From: Haliscomenobacter sp033763495
GTDB taxonomy: Bacteria; Bacteroidota; Bacteroidia; Chitinophagales; Saprospiraceae
Assembly (NCBI RefSeq): GCF_033763495.1
Contig: NZ_JANRKL010000204.1
Coordinates: forward strand, 1 to 64,000
Length of the DNA: 64,000 bases
Reading direction: 5' to 3'
The notes under the pieces: model-generated
What the model was told of the DNA's origin: nothing
The model's database searches: none
The model's input: only the letters and a program-made list of their open reading frames with translations
Shown: piece by piece, positions 51,481-61,021 of the stretch
Numbering within the stretch: position 1 is the first letter of the stretch
Layout: every line of letters begins with the position of its first letter
Position numbers and translations under genes: made by a program

Positions 51481-53121
51481 ATGAAGAAACTTGTGTTGTG
51501 GTCTGTATTCATTTTGGTTTCGCAAGGAGCATTTGCGCAAACCGTGGCGGAAATCCAAAAGATGATGTCTGATGAAAACATCTCCGGTGCCCGCAAAATG
51601 GCCAGAGAATTGATCAAAAAGGAGCCAACCAATGGTGATGGTTATTACTATTTGGCAGAAACCTTTTACTTTGACGAGGCTCAAGACTCGGCAGCCTTTT
51701 GGTACAATAAAGGCGTGGCTTTAGCACCAGAATCTCCAGCACCCCACATTGGTGTTGGGAAAATTGCTTTGGATAAGGGCTTGGTACAAGATGCTGAAAA
51801 ATCATTTGGACGCGCCTTGCGCTTTGTCAAGAAAAAGCCTGCTGAAGCCTATGCCTTGATTGGCAGCGCTTACCTGACTTGCCAAAAGCCCAATTCTGGA
51901 AAAGCTTTGGAAAACTTTACACTTGCTCGTGACAATGACACCAAAAACCCACGCTACTTTATGTTGCTTGGTGATGCATTGGTAGCTGCGGACAAGATTG
52001 GTGAAGCGCAAACCAACTATACTTTTGCCTCTGAAAAGGACAAAGAAAACCCTGAAATCCTGATGAAAATCGCTCGTACTTACCTCAAGAGCGGGATTCA
52101 GGATGTTGGTCAAAAGAACCTGGAAGACATCATCGCCAAGTTTCCGAGCTACGCTCCTGCGTACAAGGACCTTTACGAGATTTATTTTGGGAAACAGCTT
52201 TATACCAAAGGTACGCCCCTGCTTTCCAAATATGTAGAACTGGTGGGTAGTGATATTGACGCTCGTGCTCGTTTGGTAAGATTTTTGACTGCACTGGCGA
52301 AAGACTACGACCGTGGTGCCACCGAAGCCAAAACGGTACTGGAGCAAGATCCAACCCGGGTAGAAATGTACCGTTGGTTGGCTTGGACAGGGTACGAAAA
52401 AGGGGCCAAAAATACCAACAAGGACGAGGCAATGGCCATGTTCAAAGAATCATTTGAAGCTTCTAAAATGTTCTTTGAAAAGGATCCTGGTCGCAAAAAA
52501 GTCTCCAGTGATTATGAGTATTATGCCAAAGCTGCCATAAAAGTCGGAGAATTGGATATTGCAGCCCAAAATTTCTACAAAGTCATTGAGCTGGACAGCA
52601 CCAAAACCGATTTCTACGATGTAATTGGCAAAATGTATTTTGATGCCAAGAAGTTCCAGGAAGCGCTGAACGCTTACTCTACCAAAATCACCAAGGTAGC
52701 TCCCAACAACCAGGATTTCTTCTACATTGGCACCTGTCAAATGCAGTTGAAGAACTTCGCACTGGCCGATTCTGCTTACCGCAAGGTGAATGAACTGAAT
52801 CCAACCTATGCAGCAGGCTGGTACACCCGTGCGCGGATCAACGTGAACCTGGATCTTGAAAACGAGAAAAAAACCATGGCCAAGCCATACTATGAAAAAT
52901 ACCTGGAATTGATGGCTCCATCTTTGGAGAATCCAGACCAGCGTACCAAGGCAACCCTGATGACTGCGCTGGGTTATTTGGGAGAATACCACGCCAAGTA
53001 TGCTGATCCAGCAGATTACCCCAAAGCGTTGGAGTATTTTGAAAAGATCGCAGTGCTTGATCCAACCAATGAAAGTGTCAAATCGACCATCAACAATATC
53101 AAAGAAGCGATGAAGAAATAA
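51481..53121 (+). CDS. Secreted tetratricopeptide-repeat protein
   Basis: 546 residues with signal peptide MKKLVLWSVFILVSQGAFAQ. Then at least ten TPR-type helical pairs run along the length (GDGYYYLAETFYFDEAQ, APHIGVGKIALDKGLVQDAE, TDFYDVIGKMYFDAKKFQEA, AAGWYTRARINVNLDLENE). It probably acts as a periplasmic scaffold. It closes the exbB-tonB cluster, follows the PstS-like gene by 35 bp, and ends at a bidirectional terminator. The upstream TTG at 51454 is not used, judging by the signal peptide. Confidence 0.85.
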   Translation: MKKLVLWSVFILVSQGAFAQTVAEIQKMMSDENISGARKMARELIKKEPTNGDGYYYLAETFYFDEAQDSAAFWYNKGVALAPESPAPHIGVGKIALDKGLVQDAEKSFGRALRFVKKKPAEAYALIGSAYLTCQKPNSGKALENFTLARDNDTKNPRYFMLLGDALVAADKIGEAQTNYTFASEKDKENPEILMKIARTYLKSGIQDVGQKNLEDIIAKFPSYAPAYKDLYEIYFGKQLYTKGTPLLSKYVELVGSDIDARARLVRFLTALAKDYDRGATEAKTVLEQDPTRVEMYRWLAWTGYEKGAKNTNKDEAMAMFKESFEASKMFFEKDPGRKKVSSDYEYYAKAAIKVGELDIAAQNFYKVIELDSTKTDFYDVIGKMYFDAKKFQEALNAYSTKITKVAPNNQDFFYIGTCQMQLKNFALADSAYRKVNELNPTYAAGWYTRARINVNLDLENEKKTMAKPYYEKYLELMAPSLENPDQRTKATLMTALGYLGEYHAKYADPADYPKALEYFEKIAVLDPTNESVKSTINNIKEAMKK

Positions 53122-53141
53122 GGGTTCTTCAAAGCGAAAAA

Positions 53142-53185
53142 AAGAGAAGGGTTCTGGAAATGCATTTCCAGAACCCTTTCTTTTT
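53142..53185. terminator. Bidirectional terminator between the TPR gene and transketolase
   Basis: A perfect 32-nt palindrome (53147-53178; half-site AAGGGTTCTGGAAATG) flanked by a T-run on the right and an A-run on the left. It can therefore terminate the TPR operon (+) and the convergent transketolase gene (-), whose stop is at 53203. Confidence 0.85.
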
Positions 53186-53202
53186 GCTGTTTGCGTTTGT
53201 TT

Positions 53203-55233
53203 TTATCCCAGTAAGGAAACTACCTGAGCAACAACGTTATCTGCGGTAAAGCCAAATTTTTCATCCAACACCTTGTACGGTGCAGAATATCCAAAATGGC
53301 TCAAGCCCCAAACCTTACCCCGGGTACCCACCAGCCCACGCAGGGTAACTGGCAAACCAGCAGTAAGCCCAAAAGTGGGTACATTTGAAGGCAATACCGT
53401 TTCTTGATAGTCTACTGTTTGAGTGCGGAACAGTCCTTCAGAAGGTGCAGAAACAATGCGTACTTTCAAACCTTTTTCTTCACTCAATATCTTGGCTCCA
53501 GCAACCAGGGTGGCTACTTCAGAACCATTGGCTACCAAAATCACATCCGGTGTACCCGCACAATTTTGCACGATATAAGCACCGCGTTCAGCCTGGCTAG
53601 CCTCGGCAAAACGGCTGGATGCCGCGGGCAGGTCATTGATGTTCTGGCGGGACAAGATCAAACCAGAGGGCGAATCCTGATTTTCCAGGGCCAATTTCCA
53701 GCAGATGGTGGTTTCATGGCTATCGGCAGGCCGCAAGGCCAACACGCCATTTTTGCCCGAGTGGTTTTTCAATTGCTCCAACAAACGCAATTGTGCTTCC
53801 TGCTCGATTGGCTGGTGCGTAGGCCCGTCCTCCCCTACCCGGAAAGCATCGTGGGTCCATACAAAAATCACCTGCTTTTCCATCAGGGCGGCTACCCGAA
53901 TCGCAGGCTTCATGTAGTCCGAAAAAGCAAAAAAAGTTGCACATACCGGAATCACTCCACCGTGCAAAGACATACCGATCGACAAGGCAGCCATGGTCAA
54001 CTCGGCGACCCCGGCCTGCAGGAATGAACCCGAAAAATCACCTTTGGTAAACGCGGTGGTTTTTTTCAGGAAGCTATCTGTTTTGTCAGAGTTGCTCAAG
54101 TCTGCTGAGGCCACAATGAGGTTTTCTACCTTTCCGGCCAGGTAAGCCAATACATTACCGGATGCGTTACGGGTAGCGTCATTTTCTTTTTGGGCAATTT
54201 CACCCCAGTTGATTTCTGGTAATTTTCCACTCAACCAGGTAGAAAGTTTAGCCGCTTGGGCAGGATTAGCTTGCTCCCAGCTTGCAAATTTTGCCTTACG
54301 CTCCGCTGCCGCTTTGCGCTTTTGGTCCAAAATGCCCGCATAGTATTCGGCTACATCAGGGAAAATCTGGAAAGGATTGTTGGGGTCACCACCCAACCCT
54401 TCAATGGTTTTGGTAAAAGAGGCTTTGGATTGCCCCAGGGGTTTACCGTGCAATTCCACTTCACCTTCAAATGCCGAACCATCTTCTTTTTTCACCCCTT
54501 TACCCATAATGGTTTTGCCGATGATCAGCGAAGGGCGATCGGTTTCGGCAATGGCAGCCTTGATCGCAGCGCGCAAAGCGTCGTGATCGTTGCCAACCAC
54601 GGTTTGTACATGCCAATGCCAGGATTCGTATTTTTTGGCGGTATCTTCATTGGTTACTGCATCCACTTCCGTGGAGAGTTGAATGTCATTGGCGTCGTAA
54701 AACATCACAATATTGCCCAAACCAAGAAAACCAGCAATGCGGCCAGCGCCTTGCGAAATTTCCTCCTGGACTCCGCCGTCCGAAATGTAGATGTAAGTTT
54801 TATGTGCTACTTCTTCTCCAAAACGTTGAGCCAGGAAACGCTCAGCAATGGCCGCGCCAATACCAAAGGCATGTCCCAAACCCAATGGTCCGGAGGTATT
54901 TTCAATCCCCCGTTCAACGTCTACTTCCGGGTGTCCGGGAGTTGGACTTCCCCACTGGCGAAAATTGCTGATTTCCTCCAGGGTAAAGTTGCCCAACAAG
55001 GCTTGTTGCCCGTATAACATGGCTGACATGTGCCCGGCATCTAGAAAAAACCGGTCGCGCAGGGGCCAGTGCATGTCACTTGGATCGTATTCCAAAAACT
55101 CGGAATAAAGAATATGGGTAAAATCAGCACCACCCATGGGGCCACCAGGGTGACCAGACTGTGCTTTTTCCACCATCGCAGCCGACAGGATACGAATGTT
55201 GTCGGCAGCCCGCAGAGAAAGGTTATTTGCCAT
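53203..55233 (-). CDS. tkt: Transketolase
   Basis: 676 residues, single-chain transketolase of the pentose phosphate pathway, thiamine-diphosphate dependent. Motifs: SGHPGGPMGGAD (26-37), PLRDRFFLDAGHMS, GPLGLGHAFG, the cofactor-binding region YISDGGVQEEIS (149-160), pyrimidine-domain HDAFRVGEDGPTHQPIEQ, and LSRQNIN. Ser151 replaces the first Gly of the usual GDG thiamine motif, a variant I recall from other Bacteroidota. The frame opens at 55302, but ATG 55233 (MANNLSL) starts the family homology and lies 57 nt after a perfect -7 box. Confidence 0.95.
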   Translation of the reverse strand: MANNLSLRAADNIRILSAAMVEKAQSGHPGGPMGGADFTHILYSEFLEYDPSDMHWPLRDRFFLDAGHMSAMLYGQQALLGNFTLEEISNFRQWGSPTPGHPEVDVERGIENTSGPLGLGHAFGIGAAIAERFLAQRFGEEVAHKTYIYISDGGVQEEISQGAGRIAGFLGLGNIVMFYDANDIQLSTEVDAVTNEDTAKKYESWHWHVQTVVGNDHDALRAAIKAAIAETDRPSLIIGKTIMGKGVKKEDGSAFEGEVELHGKPLGQSKASFTKTIEGLGGDPNNPFQIFPDVAEYYAGILDQKRKAAAERKAKFASWEQANPAQAAKLSTWLSGKLPEINWGEIAQKENDATRNASGNVLAYLAGKVENLIVASADLSNSDKTDSFLKKTTAFTKGDFSGSFLQAGVAELTMAALSIGMSLHGGVIPVCATFFAFSDYMKPAIRVAALMEKQVIFVWTHDAFRVGEDGPTHQPIEQEAQLRLLEQLKNHSGKNGVLALRPADSHETTICWKLALENQDSPSGLILSRQNINDLPAASSRFAEASQAERGAYIVQNCAGTPDVILVANGSEVATLVAGAKILSEEKGLKVRIVSAPSEGLFRTQTVDYQETVLPSNVPTFGLTAGLPVTLRGLVGTRGKVWGLSHFGYSAPYKVLDEKFGFTADNVVAQVVSLLG

Positions 55234-55289
55234 AACTTTAATTGATAGCAGTTTGTGTGTTAATTGTTTGTTTATTAAAAAGAATCGGC

Positions 55290-55297
55290 CAAAGATA
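55290..55297 (-). promoter_or_regulatory. Probable -7 box of the transketolase gene (TATCTTTG)
   Basis: On the minus strand TATCTTTG matches TAnnTTTG exactly. The upstream -33 region reads TGTTTTTT, a poor TTG match. The leader to ATG 55233 is about 50 nt. The rest of the 150-bp gap to the VCBS gene shows nothing else. Confidence 0.5.
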
Positions 55298-55383
55298 AGC
55301 AACGTGTTTGGAAAAAACAGGAAAAGGAAAGCGATTTTGCGCCCTGGCCAAGAACACAGAAAAATTAAGTTCCCAAATTTTTG

Positions 55384-56913
55384 TTATTTAAGTTGGTTCT
55401 TGAAGAGCAAAACCCCAATCCCATGCTGTTTCCAATCCTGGCGCAGAGGTTTTGGCACTGTATTATTGATGCTGCATGCCCCCAGAATGATATCGCAGTC
55501 GCCATCCTGATCCACATCGCCTTTATCCATCAGCAACCAATTGGCTTTGTCTCCCAGGGGAAAGGCCTGCGCTTTGAATTTCAGATTTCCCTGGTTCCTA
55601 AATACGACAAAACCGCCCAGTGGTTTTTGTGCATAATCGGGGAAATAGGAAGTACAAGCCAAATCAAGGTTGCCATCCTGGTCAAAATCTTCTGCCAGTA
55701 CTTTTCCTGCCCCATGCATTGGCAAAAATTTCTTTTCCACAAAATATTGGTCGCCCTGATTCAGTAAAATGCGAATTCCATGGTAGCCTTTCAAAGCATA
55801 GCTGTAATCATAATTGTCCCCAGCCGAGTGGATGAGGTCAAGTTTTCCATCCTGATTCATGTCGGCAATCTCCAAGTAGCTGGATCCGTAGATGGGTAAA
55901 AAACGAGCTAGCAATCGAGGATCAAATACTCCTTTCCCAAGGTTTTTGAACCAAATTATCTTTTCGTCACCCTGACTGAGGAGTGCGACGATGTCTTGTT
56001 TGCCATCCTGGTCCAGATCAACTACATGAGCCACCCGGGCACCCGGGCCATTAAAAAGCTGGTATATTTTACTTTTTCCATCCGGGCTTGTTTCATGCCA
56101 ACTCAAAGCACCAGTGTAATGCCCAAATTCACTAATGGCAAAAGCTTCACCCTTGTCCTCCTTTTTGTCAAAAGAGGCAAACTGCACGGGGCGATTCAGT
56201 GAATTCACCAAAGTGCGCAGGACTTTCCAACGCCCTGCTTTTTTTCCAATTTCGATTAGAGCACCCGAGTAGGCATCATTGGGGTCCATTTTTCCCATCA
56301 ACAACAATTGAAGTTGGCCATTTTGAGTGATGTCGATATCACTGGCTGAGGATGGAGTGAACAAAGAATCCTGAAGTTCCTGTTTGGGCCCATTGAACAA
56401 ATACAGCTTCCCTTCCCGCTGCCCTGCAACGAGGATGTTCTGCGCCGGAAAATATTTCACCAAGGAAAAATTGGGGTTTTCCCCTGGGGATTGCCACAAA
56501 ATTTGTGGTTTGAATTGTTGGCTGTCTAGCATTATGGGTGAAGCGCCCTGAGAAGGTTCTATTTTTTCAGGAGCATTTTTGAGGTAATAGGCTACAATTT
56601 TGCTCCAATCTTTTTTGCTGATCATTGGTTTCAGGGGCAAACCACCTTTTTCCAGAATGGTCTGGTATTCCTCCATATTTAACTCCTTAAAGTCCGGATC
56701 GGCGACCCCCATCCGGATGGCCATTTGGGGTAAAACCCCCATTTCCCAACCCTTTTTGTCCACCAGGTCGGGCTTCGGAAACAAATGGCATGCCCCACAG
56801 TACAATTCTGCAAGTTTTTGTTCCTGGTCTTTTTGATCACAAGCGGTATTGGTCCAAACCAAAACAAGAAAACCAACAAATACTACAATTGAAAAGGTAT
56901 TAAGCTTAGTCAA
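55384..56913 (-). CDS. Cytochrome c-VCBS repeat lipoprotein
   Basis: 509 residues. Lipoprotein signal peptide with Cys25 (VLVWTNTACDQ), then a short cytochrome-like domain with the haem site CGACH (39-43) and a YQTIL...KDWSKIVAYYL region. The rest is an FG-GAP/VCBS beta-propeller with repeats such as DLDQDGKQDIVALLS, DMNQDGKLDLIHSAG, DFDQDGNLDLACTS and DVDQDGDCDIILGAC. Surface or periplasmic protein, likely calcium-binding at the DxDxDG loops. It starts 22 bp after the larger VCBS gene and is presumably cotranscribed. The role is unknown; the pairing with a SusC receptor suggests nutrient capture. Confidence 0.85.
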   Translation of the reverse strand: MTKLNTFSIVVFVGFLVLVWTNTACDQKDQEQKLAELYCGACHLFPKPDLVDKKGWEMGVLPQMAIRMGVADPDFKELNMEEYQTILEKGGLPLKPMISKKDWSKIVAYYLKNAPEKIEPSQGASPIMLDSQQFKPQILWQSPGENPNFSLVKYFPAQNILVAGQREGKLYLFNGPKQELQDSLFTPSSASDIDITQNGQLQLLLMGKMDPNDAYSGALIEIGKKAGRWKVLRTLVNSLNRPVQFASFDKKEDKGEAFAISEFGHYTGALSWHETSPDGKSKIYQLFNGPGARVAHVVDLDQDGKQDIVALLSQGDEKIIWFKNLGKGVFDPRLLARFLPIYGSSYLEIADMNQDGKLDLIHSAGDNYDYSYALKGYHGIRILLNQGDQYFVEKKFLPMHGAGKVLAEDFDQDGNLDLACTSYFPDYAQKPLGGFVVFRNQGNLKFKAQAFPLGDKANWLLMDKGDVDQDGDCDIILGACSINNTVPKPLRQDWKQHGIGVLLFKNQLK

Positions 56914-56935
56914 CGTTTTAGATTTAACTTTTGAA

Positions 56936-59900
56936 TTAAAATTTAATTACGCGTTTTTTACCACTAAAATCATACAAGGTTACCTCCTGAGTAGTTTTAG
57001 GAAGTACCATTTTTCGAGCGGATTGAGATAAAAATCCAGCTCCCTGATACAGTTCATAAAACAAGGTTTTTCCATCACCGAGTTTTACTTCAGCCCGCGC
57101 ATCGTTTTGGGTGTAGGCCAACAATTTTGGACTTGAGTTATGGGGAGAAAACACTTGTAATGGCCCTCGGTTTTGGCTGGCTACAAAATACAACTCGCCC
57201 TTGGCACTACTCAATTGCACCAAACTTTTGGCATCGCCAGGCACATAAAATCCAGACTGTTGCAAGGAGCAATTTTTAAATCCACCTTTGCCATCTCCCA
57301 ATAACAACAAGCCATTTAAGGCGTCACAATGCCCGGTAGTTACTTCCATGCCATAATCGTTGCCCACACAAAGGGCGTCGACCTGCCCATCAGCATTCCA
57401 GTCTCCGGCAAGCATGCCATAAATTGGGGCCAACTGAGCTGTAGTCGGCAGGGCCTCTATTGCAAATTTTCCTTTGCCTAGGTTGCGGATAAAGCTGCTT
57501 TGCAAATAGGTAGCAGTTAGGTGGAGCGGTTTAATGGTTGGAAAATTGCTCAAATATTGACTCATGTTGATTTGGGCAAACTCGGCGTGCATCAAGTAAC
57601 TCCGCTTGCTCAGGATCAATTGTTTGTCCATGTCCAGGCGGTTGTGATAAGGGAATTCCTCTGGTTTACCTTTTTGATTGGGGAAAAACACCGAAGGAAT
57701 CACATCATAGCCCTCGTTGCCGTCGAAATCTGCGGCGTATACGCCCAGGGGCTGTTGGGGAGAGGCTTTGAATAGGGTGTTCAACCCCAGGTTGCCCGCC
57801 AGGTAGTCAATATCCCCATCGGCATCAAAATCCGCTCCGACCAGGCTATTCCACCATCCTGGGTAGTTTTCCAGTCCACTCCCTTTTGTTGCATTGCTCA
57901 ACTTCCCCTGATTGTTTTTAAACAGGGTAAGCGGCATCCATTCTCCGGCGAGCATCAAATCCACCCAGCCGTCCTGGTCGTAATCCGTCCACAAGGCATC
58001 GCACACCATGCCCAAATCATTCAATTGGGGGGCAACTTGATCATTTGCCAGCACGAATTTGGGCTTTCCTGCTTGGCTTTCATTGCGCAATAAATAACTG
58101 CTCTGAGGTTTGGGGTATTCCTTGTGTTTGGCGCGGCCACCAATAAAAAGGTCTAAATCACCATCCCGATCATAATCAGCTGCCCGGACGCAGGATCCAC
58201 TTTTGAGGAAGGAAGGCAGGGCCCCCACTGCCGGACTGAATTTCCCATCATTATTAAGGTATAAAACATCCTGATAGGAAGGTTCCTCAGCAGGGTATTC
58301 CACCCCACCTCTGACCGAGTACAAATCCTGGTCGCCGTCCTCATCCACGTCAAAAAACAAAACGCCCAGGTCTTCGCCACGTTTGTCCCGGCCATCGGGC
58401 CCTTCCAACAAATCTTGTTCCGAAAAAGTACCATCTGGTTTCTGGATAAAGAAACGCCCTTTGCGGAAGTGCCCAGCTGATACAAAGAAGTCATCAAGTT
58501 GATCCCCATTGACATCAGTAACCGCAAGGCCAGGGCCATATTGGGATAGTTTGTGGGGCAAAAGAGGTTGCAGGTTAAAATCGATGAAATCTGTTTCGGT
58601 ATGTACGTAATTCACTCCCGCTTTGGCAGTTACATTGTTGAACCAGGGTTGAATTGGTGGCGGTAGAGGTGGTGCTTGATTGAGTTTGGCATCCCGGTAG
58701 CTGATGTCCAGCACTTGATTGGCCTTGACTTGATTCAGTACTTGTTGTTTTTGATTGGGCCAGGTGATGATCACTTTATCCACCACTTCATTTTTGCCCA
58801 AACCAAAATGCGCCAGGGCCTGCATCGAAGAAAGGTAGCCCCGATAGATGCTGTGCTCCCAAACTTGTTTTTGCTTGTCGCCGTATTGGATTTCCACCCA
58901 GGCCCCCAAGCCCATGGGGTTCAGGGAATCGCCATGTAATTTTATGGATAACCACCCATTGGTGCGATCCCCGCGGTCATCGTCCGGTGCCCCCACGATG
59001 GCATTATTCCGAAAAATCGACGCCGGATCATTGATGTTGTTCACGACATAATCCAAATCGCCATCATTGTCCAAATCCCCATAAGCCGCACCATTGGAAA
59101 AGGAGTTTTCGGTAATCCCCCATTTTTCACCCATGTTTTCAAAAGTCAGATCACCACGGTTGCGAAACGCATAGTTTTTGAGTTTGACCGAAGGAATGTT
59201 GTCGTTCAAAAAACCGGGCGAAGCATAAGTGTTGGCGTTGGAGTTGTAATCTGCAAAGTCTAGGTCGGTTACATCTTTAGGGAAACCATTGGTAATGATC
59301 AGATCGCGATAACCATCCTGATCAAAATCTGCCGAAAGGGGCGTCCAACTCCAATCGGTTGAACTCACCCCAGCAAACATGGAAATTTCGCTGAACACGG
59401 GGGTGTTGGTTCCTGGAGCATTTCCCTGGTTAAGTTGAAGGGTGTTGCGCACATATTGGTGCACATATTTGAATTCTTCGAAATTCTGAAAGGTGTTGTA
59501 GTTGTTGGCGGGCAGCATGGTTTTGCGCCGGTAGTTGTCCTCGGGCATCATATCAACAGCAAGGATGTCCACCAGACCGTCGTTGTTCAGATCAACCACT
59601 TCGTTGCCCATTGCAGAGTAAGAAGTGTGTTTGAGGTATTCTCCCAATCGGTCGGTGAAGGTACCATCCTGATTGTTGATGTAGAGGTGATCGTTGGTAA
59701 GGTAATCATTGCTCACATAGATGTCTTTCCAGCCGTCGCGGTTCAGGTCGGTGATATTGATGGCCAGGCCAAAACCTTCACCTTTGATGCCTGCGGCCAA
59801 GGAAACATCGGTAAACACGGCATGTTTACGCACAGGATCCCAGTCGTTGCGGTACAGTTTATCGTGGTTAAAAGAGATCGAGTCAGGATTGCGGGTGTGG

Positions 59901-60526
59901 AATGAATTGGCTGAGAGGTTGTTGTTGTTCCTGCCTTTGCGCTGGTGGTTCACGGCAAGGTATAGGTCCTGGTCACCATCGTTGTCGTAATCCAAAAAGG
60001 CGCAAGCCGTAGTATGTGCGGTATCGGCAATGCCGTATTCCGGAGCCATTTCTTTAAAGGTGGGAATACCGTTTTTGTCGTTGCCCTGATTGACGTAAAA
60101 CAAATTGGCCCGACGAGGCCCGGGCGAGTAAGTCATACAGGCCACGTAGATATCCATGCGGCCATCGTAGTTGAGGTCGGTAATGGCCACCCCGGATTTC
60201 CAACGCTCCTTCCCTCCTACGCCGGCTGTGGCCGTGATGTCTTCAAACTTCCAATCGCCTTTATTAAGGTATAACTTGTTTTCAACCTGATTGCCGGAAA
60301 AGAACAAATCCTGCAAGCCATCCTGGTTAAAATCCGCGATACCTACTCCCCCACCATTGTAGATGTACTCATAGGTCATGATGTTGAAGGAATCGTTGTC
60401 GGAGATGGTGTTGGTGAAGCTTACTCCCGTTTTTTGAGGGGACAGTTGCTCAAATTGATTTGAATTGCTGTTTTTGCAACCCAAAATGAAAAGAGATAGA
60501 ATAAGAAGTATGTATAAAAATCTCAT
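56936..60526 (-). CDS. ASPIC/UnbV-VCBS repeat lipoprotein
   Basis: 1196 residues. Lipoprotein signal peptide (MRFLYILLILSLFILGC, Cys17). Two VCBS/FG-GAP propellers (FNQDGLQDLFFSGN, DLNYDGRMDIYVACM, DYDNDGDQDLYLAVN; second set DVNGDQLDDFFVSAG, DYDRDGDLDLFIGG) flank an ASPIC/UnbV domain near the middle (HFGLGKNEVVDKVIITWPN). Many DxDxDG loops suggest calcium binding. Proteins of this type (CRTAC1 homologues) commonly accompany SusC/SusD systems in Bacteroidota. It is divergent from the SusC homologue; the smaller VCBS gene lies downstream. Confidence 0.88.
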   Translation of the reverse strand: MRFLYILLILSLFILGCKNSNSNQFEQLSPQKTGVSFTNTISDNDSFNIMTYEYIYNGGGVGIADFNQDGLQDLFFSGNQVENKLYLNKGDWKFEDITATAGVGGKERWKSGVAITDLNYDGRMDIYVACMTYSPGPRRANLFYVNQGNDKNGIPTFKEMAPEYGIADTAHTTACAFLDYDNDGDQDLYLAVNHQRKGRNNNNLSANSFHTRNPDSISFNHDKLYRNDWDPVRKHAVFTDVSLAAGIKGEGFGLAINITDLNRDGWKDIYVSNDYLTNDHLYINNQDGTFTDRLGEYLKHTSYSAMGNEVVDLNNDGLVDILAVDMMPEDNYRRKTMLPANNYNTFQNFEEFKYVHQYVRNTLQLNQGNAPGTNTPVFSEISMFAGVSSTDWSWTPLSADFDQDGYRDLIITNGFPKDVTDLDFADYNSNANTYASPGFLNDNIPSVKLKNYAFRNRGDLTFENMGEKWGITENSFSNGAAYGDLDNDGDLDYVVNNINDPASIFRNNAIVGAPDDDRGDRTNGWLSIKLHGDSLNPMGLGAWVEIQYGDKQKQVWEHSIYRGYLSSMQALAHFGLGKNEVVDKVIITWPNQKQQVLNQVKANQVLDISYRDAKLNQAPPLPPPIQPWFNNVTAKAGVNYVHTETDFIDFNLQPLLPHKLSQYGPGLAVTDVNGDQLDDFFVSAGHFRKGRFFIQKPDGTFSEQDLLEGPDGRDKRGEDLGVLFFDVDEDGDQDLYSVRGGVEYPAEEPSYQDVLYLNNDGKFSPAVGALPSFLKSGSCVRAADYDRDGDLDLFIGGRAKHKEYPKPQSSYLLRNESQAGKPKFVLANDQVAPQLNDLGMVCDALWTDYDQDGWVDLMLAGEWMPLTLFKNNQGKLSNATKGSGLENYPGWWNSLVGADFDADGDIDYLAGNLGLNTLFKASPQQPLGVYAADFDGNEGYDVIPSVFFPNQKGKPEEFPYHNRLDMDKQLILSKRSYLMHAEFAQINMSQYLSNFPTIKPLHLTATYLQSSFIRNLGKGKFAIEALPTTAQLAPIYGMLAGDWNADGQVDALCVGNDYGMEVTTGHCDALNGLLLLGDGKGGFKNCSLQQSGFYVPGDAKSLVQLSSAKGELYFVASQNRGPLQVFSPHNSSPKLLAYTQNDARAEVKLGDGKTLFYELYQGAGFLSQSARKMVLPKTTQEVTLYDFSGKKRVIKF

Positions 60527-61021
60527 CGCCCGTTGGTTTATGGTAAGGCATTGTGCGCTAAATTCTACCTGAGCTTAAGAACCAAATATTAAGCCAACGT
60601 AAAATGTACTCCCCTTTAGGGCAGGGGGGGGGCTTAAGCTCCAGTATAGTCTTGCGCGCAATGCCAAAAATGGGAATCCCCCTTTTTTACCGCCGCAAGA
60701 TAAATGCCTTTTGCTTTATTCTGAGCCAGCTCGAAAAGATTCTCTATTATTCTGAAAAAATTTTTTTTTGCATTTTTTCCGATGCCCAAGCCGCAATCGT
60801 TTGCACTAAAACGTTGATCTGGTAAGGCTTTGGGGATTCCATTATGTTTTTGGGGAAATGGCATTTCGTTGCACTTAAAATAAATATTTTCAACAAAATG
60901 CCAAATTTTATACCAAAACACTATTTTTGATGCATTATTCTTAAGTTAACGCTTTAGTAACATTGTGGTAATCGGGTTTGAATTACATTCTTATTTAACC
61001 AATCTTAAATTCTGCTAGTTC
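60527..61021. other. Divergent intergenic region between VCBS operon and susC homologue
   Basis: 495 bp without a credible gene. It contains a run of nine G (60624-60632), an A6T9 tract near 60755-60769, and a TATTTTTG -7-like box (60922-60929) 93 nt before the SusC ATG, without a clear -33 TTG. No clear promoter was found for the VCBS operon. The 73- and 95-codon ORFs here look spurious. Confidence 0.45.

Noticed and set aside
60634..60921. 95-codon minus-strand ORF in the SusC upstream gap
   Set aside because: It covers the homopolymer tracts and regulatory region and shows no family motif.
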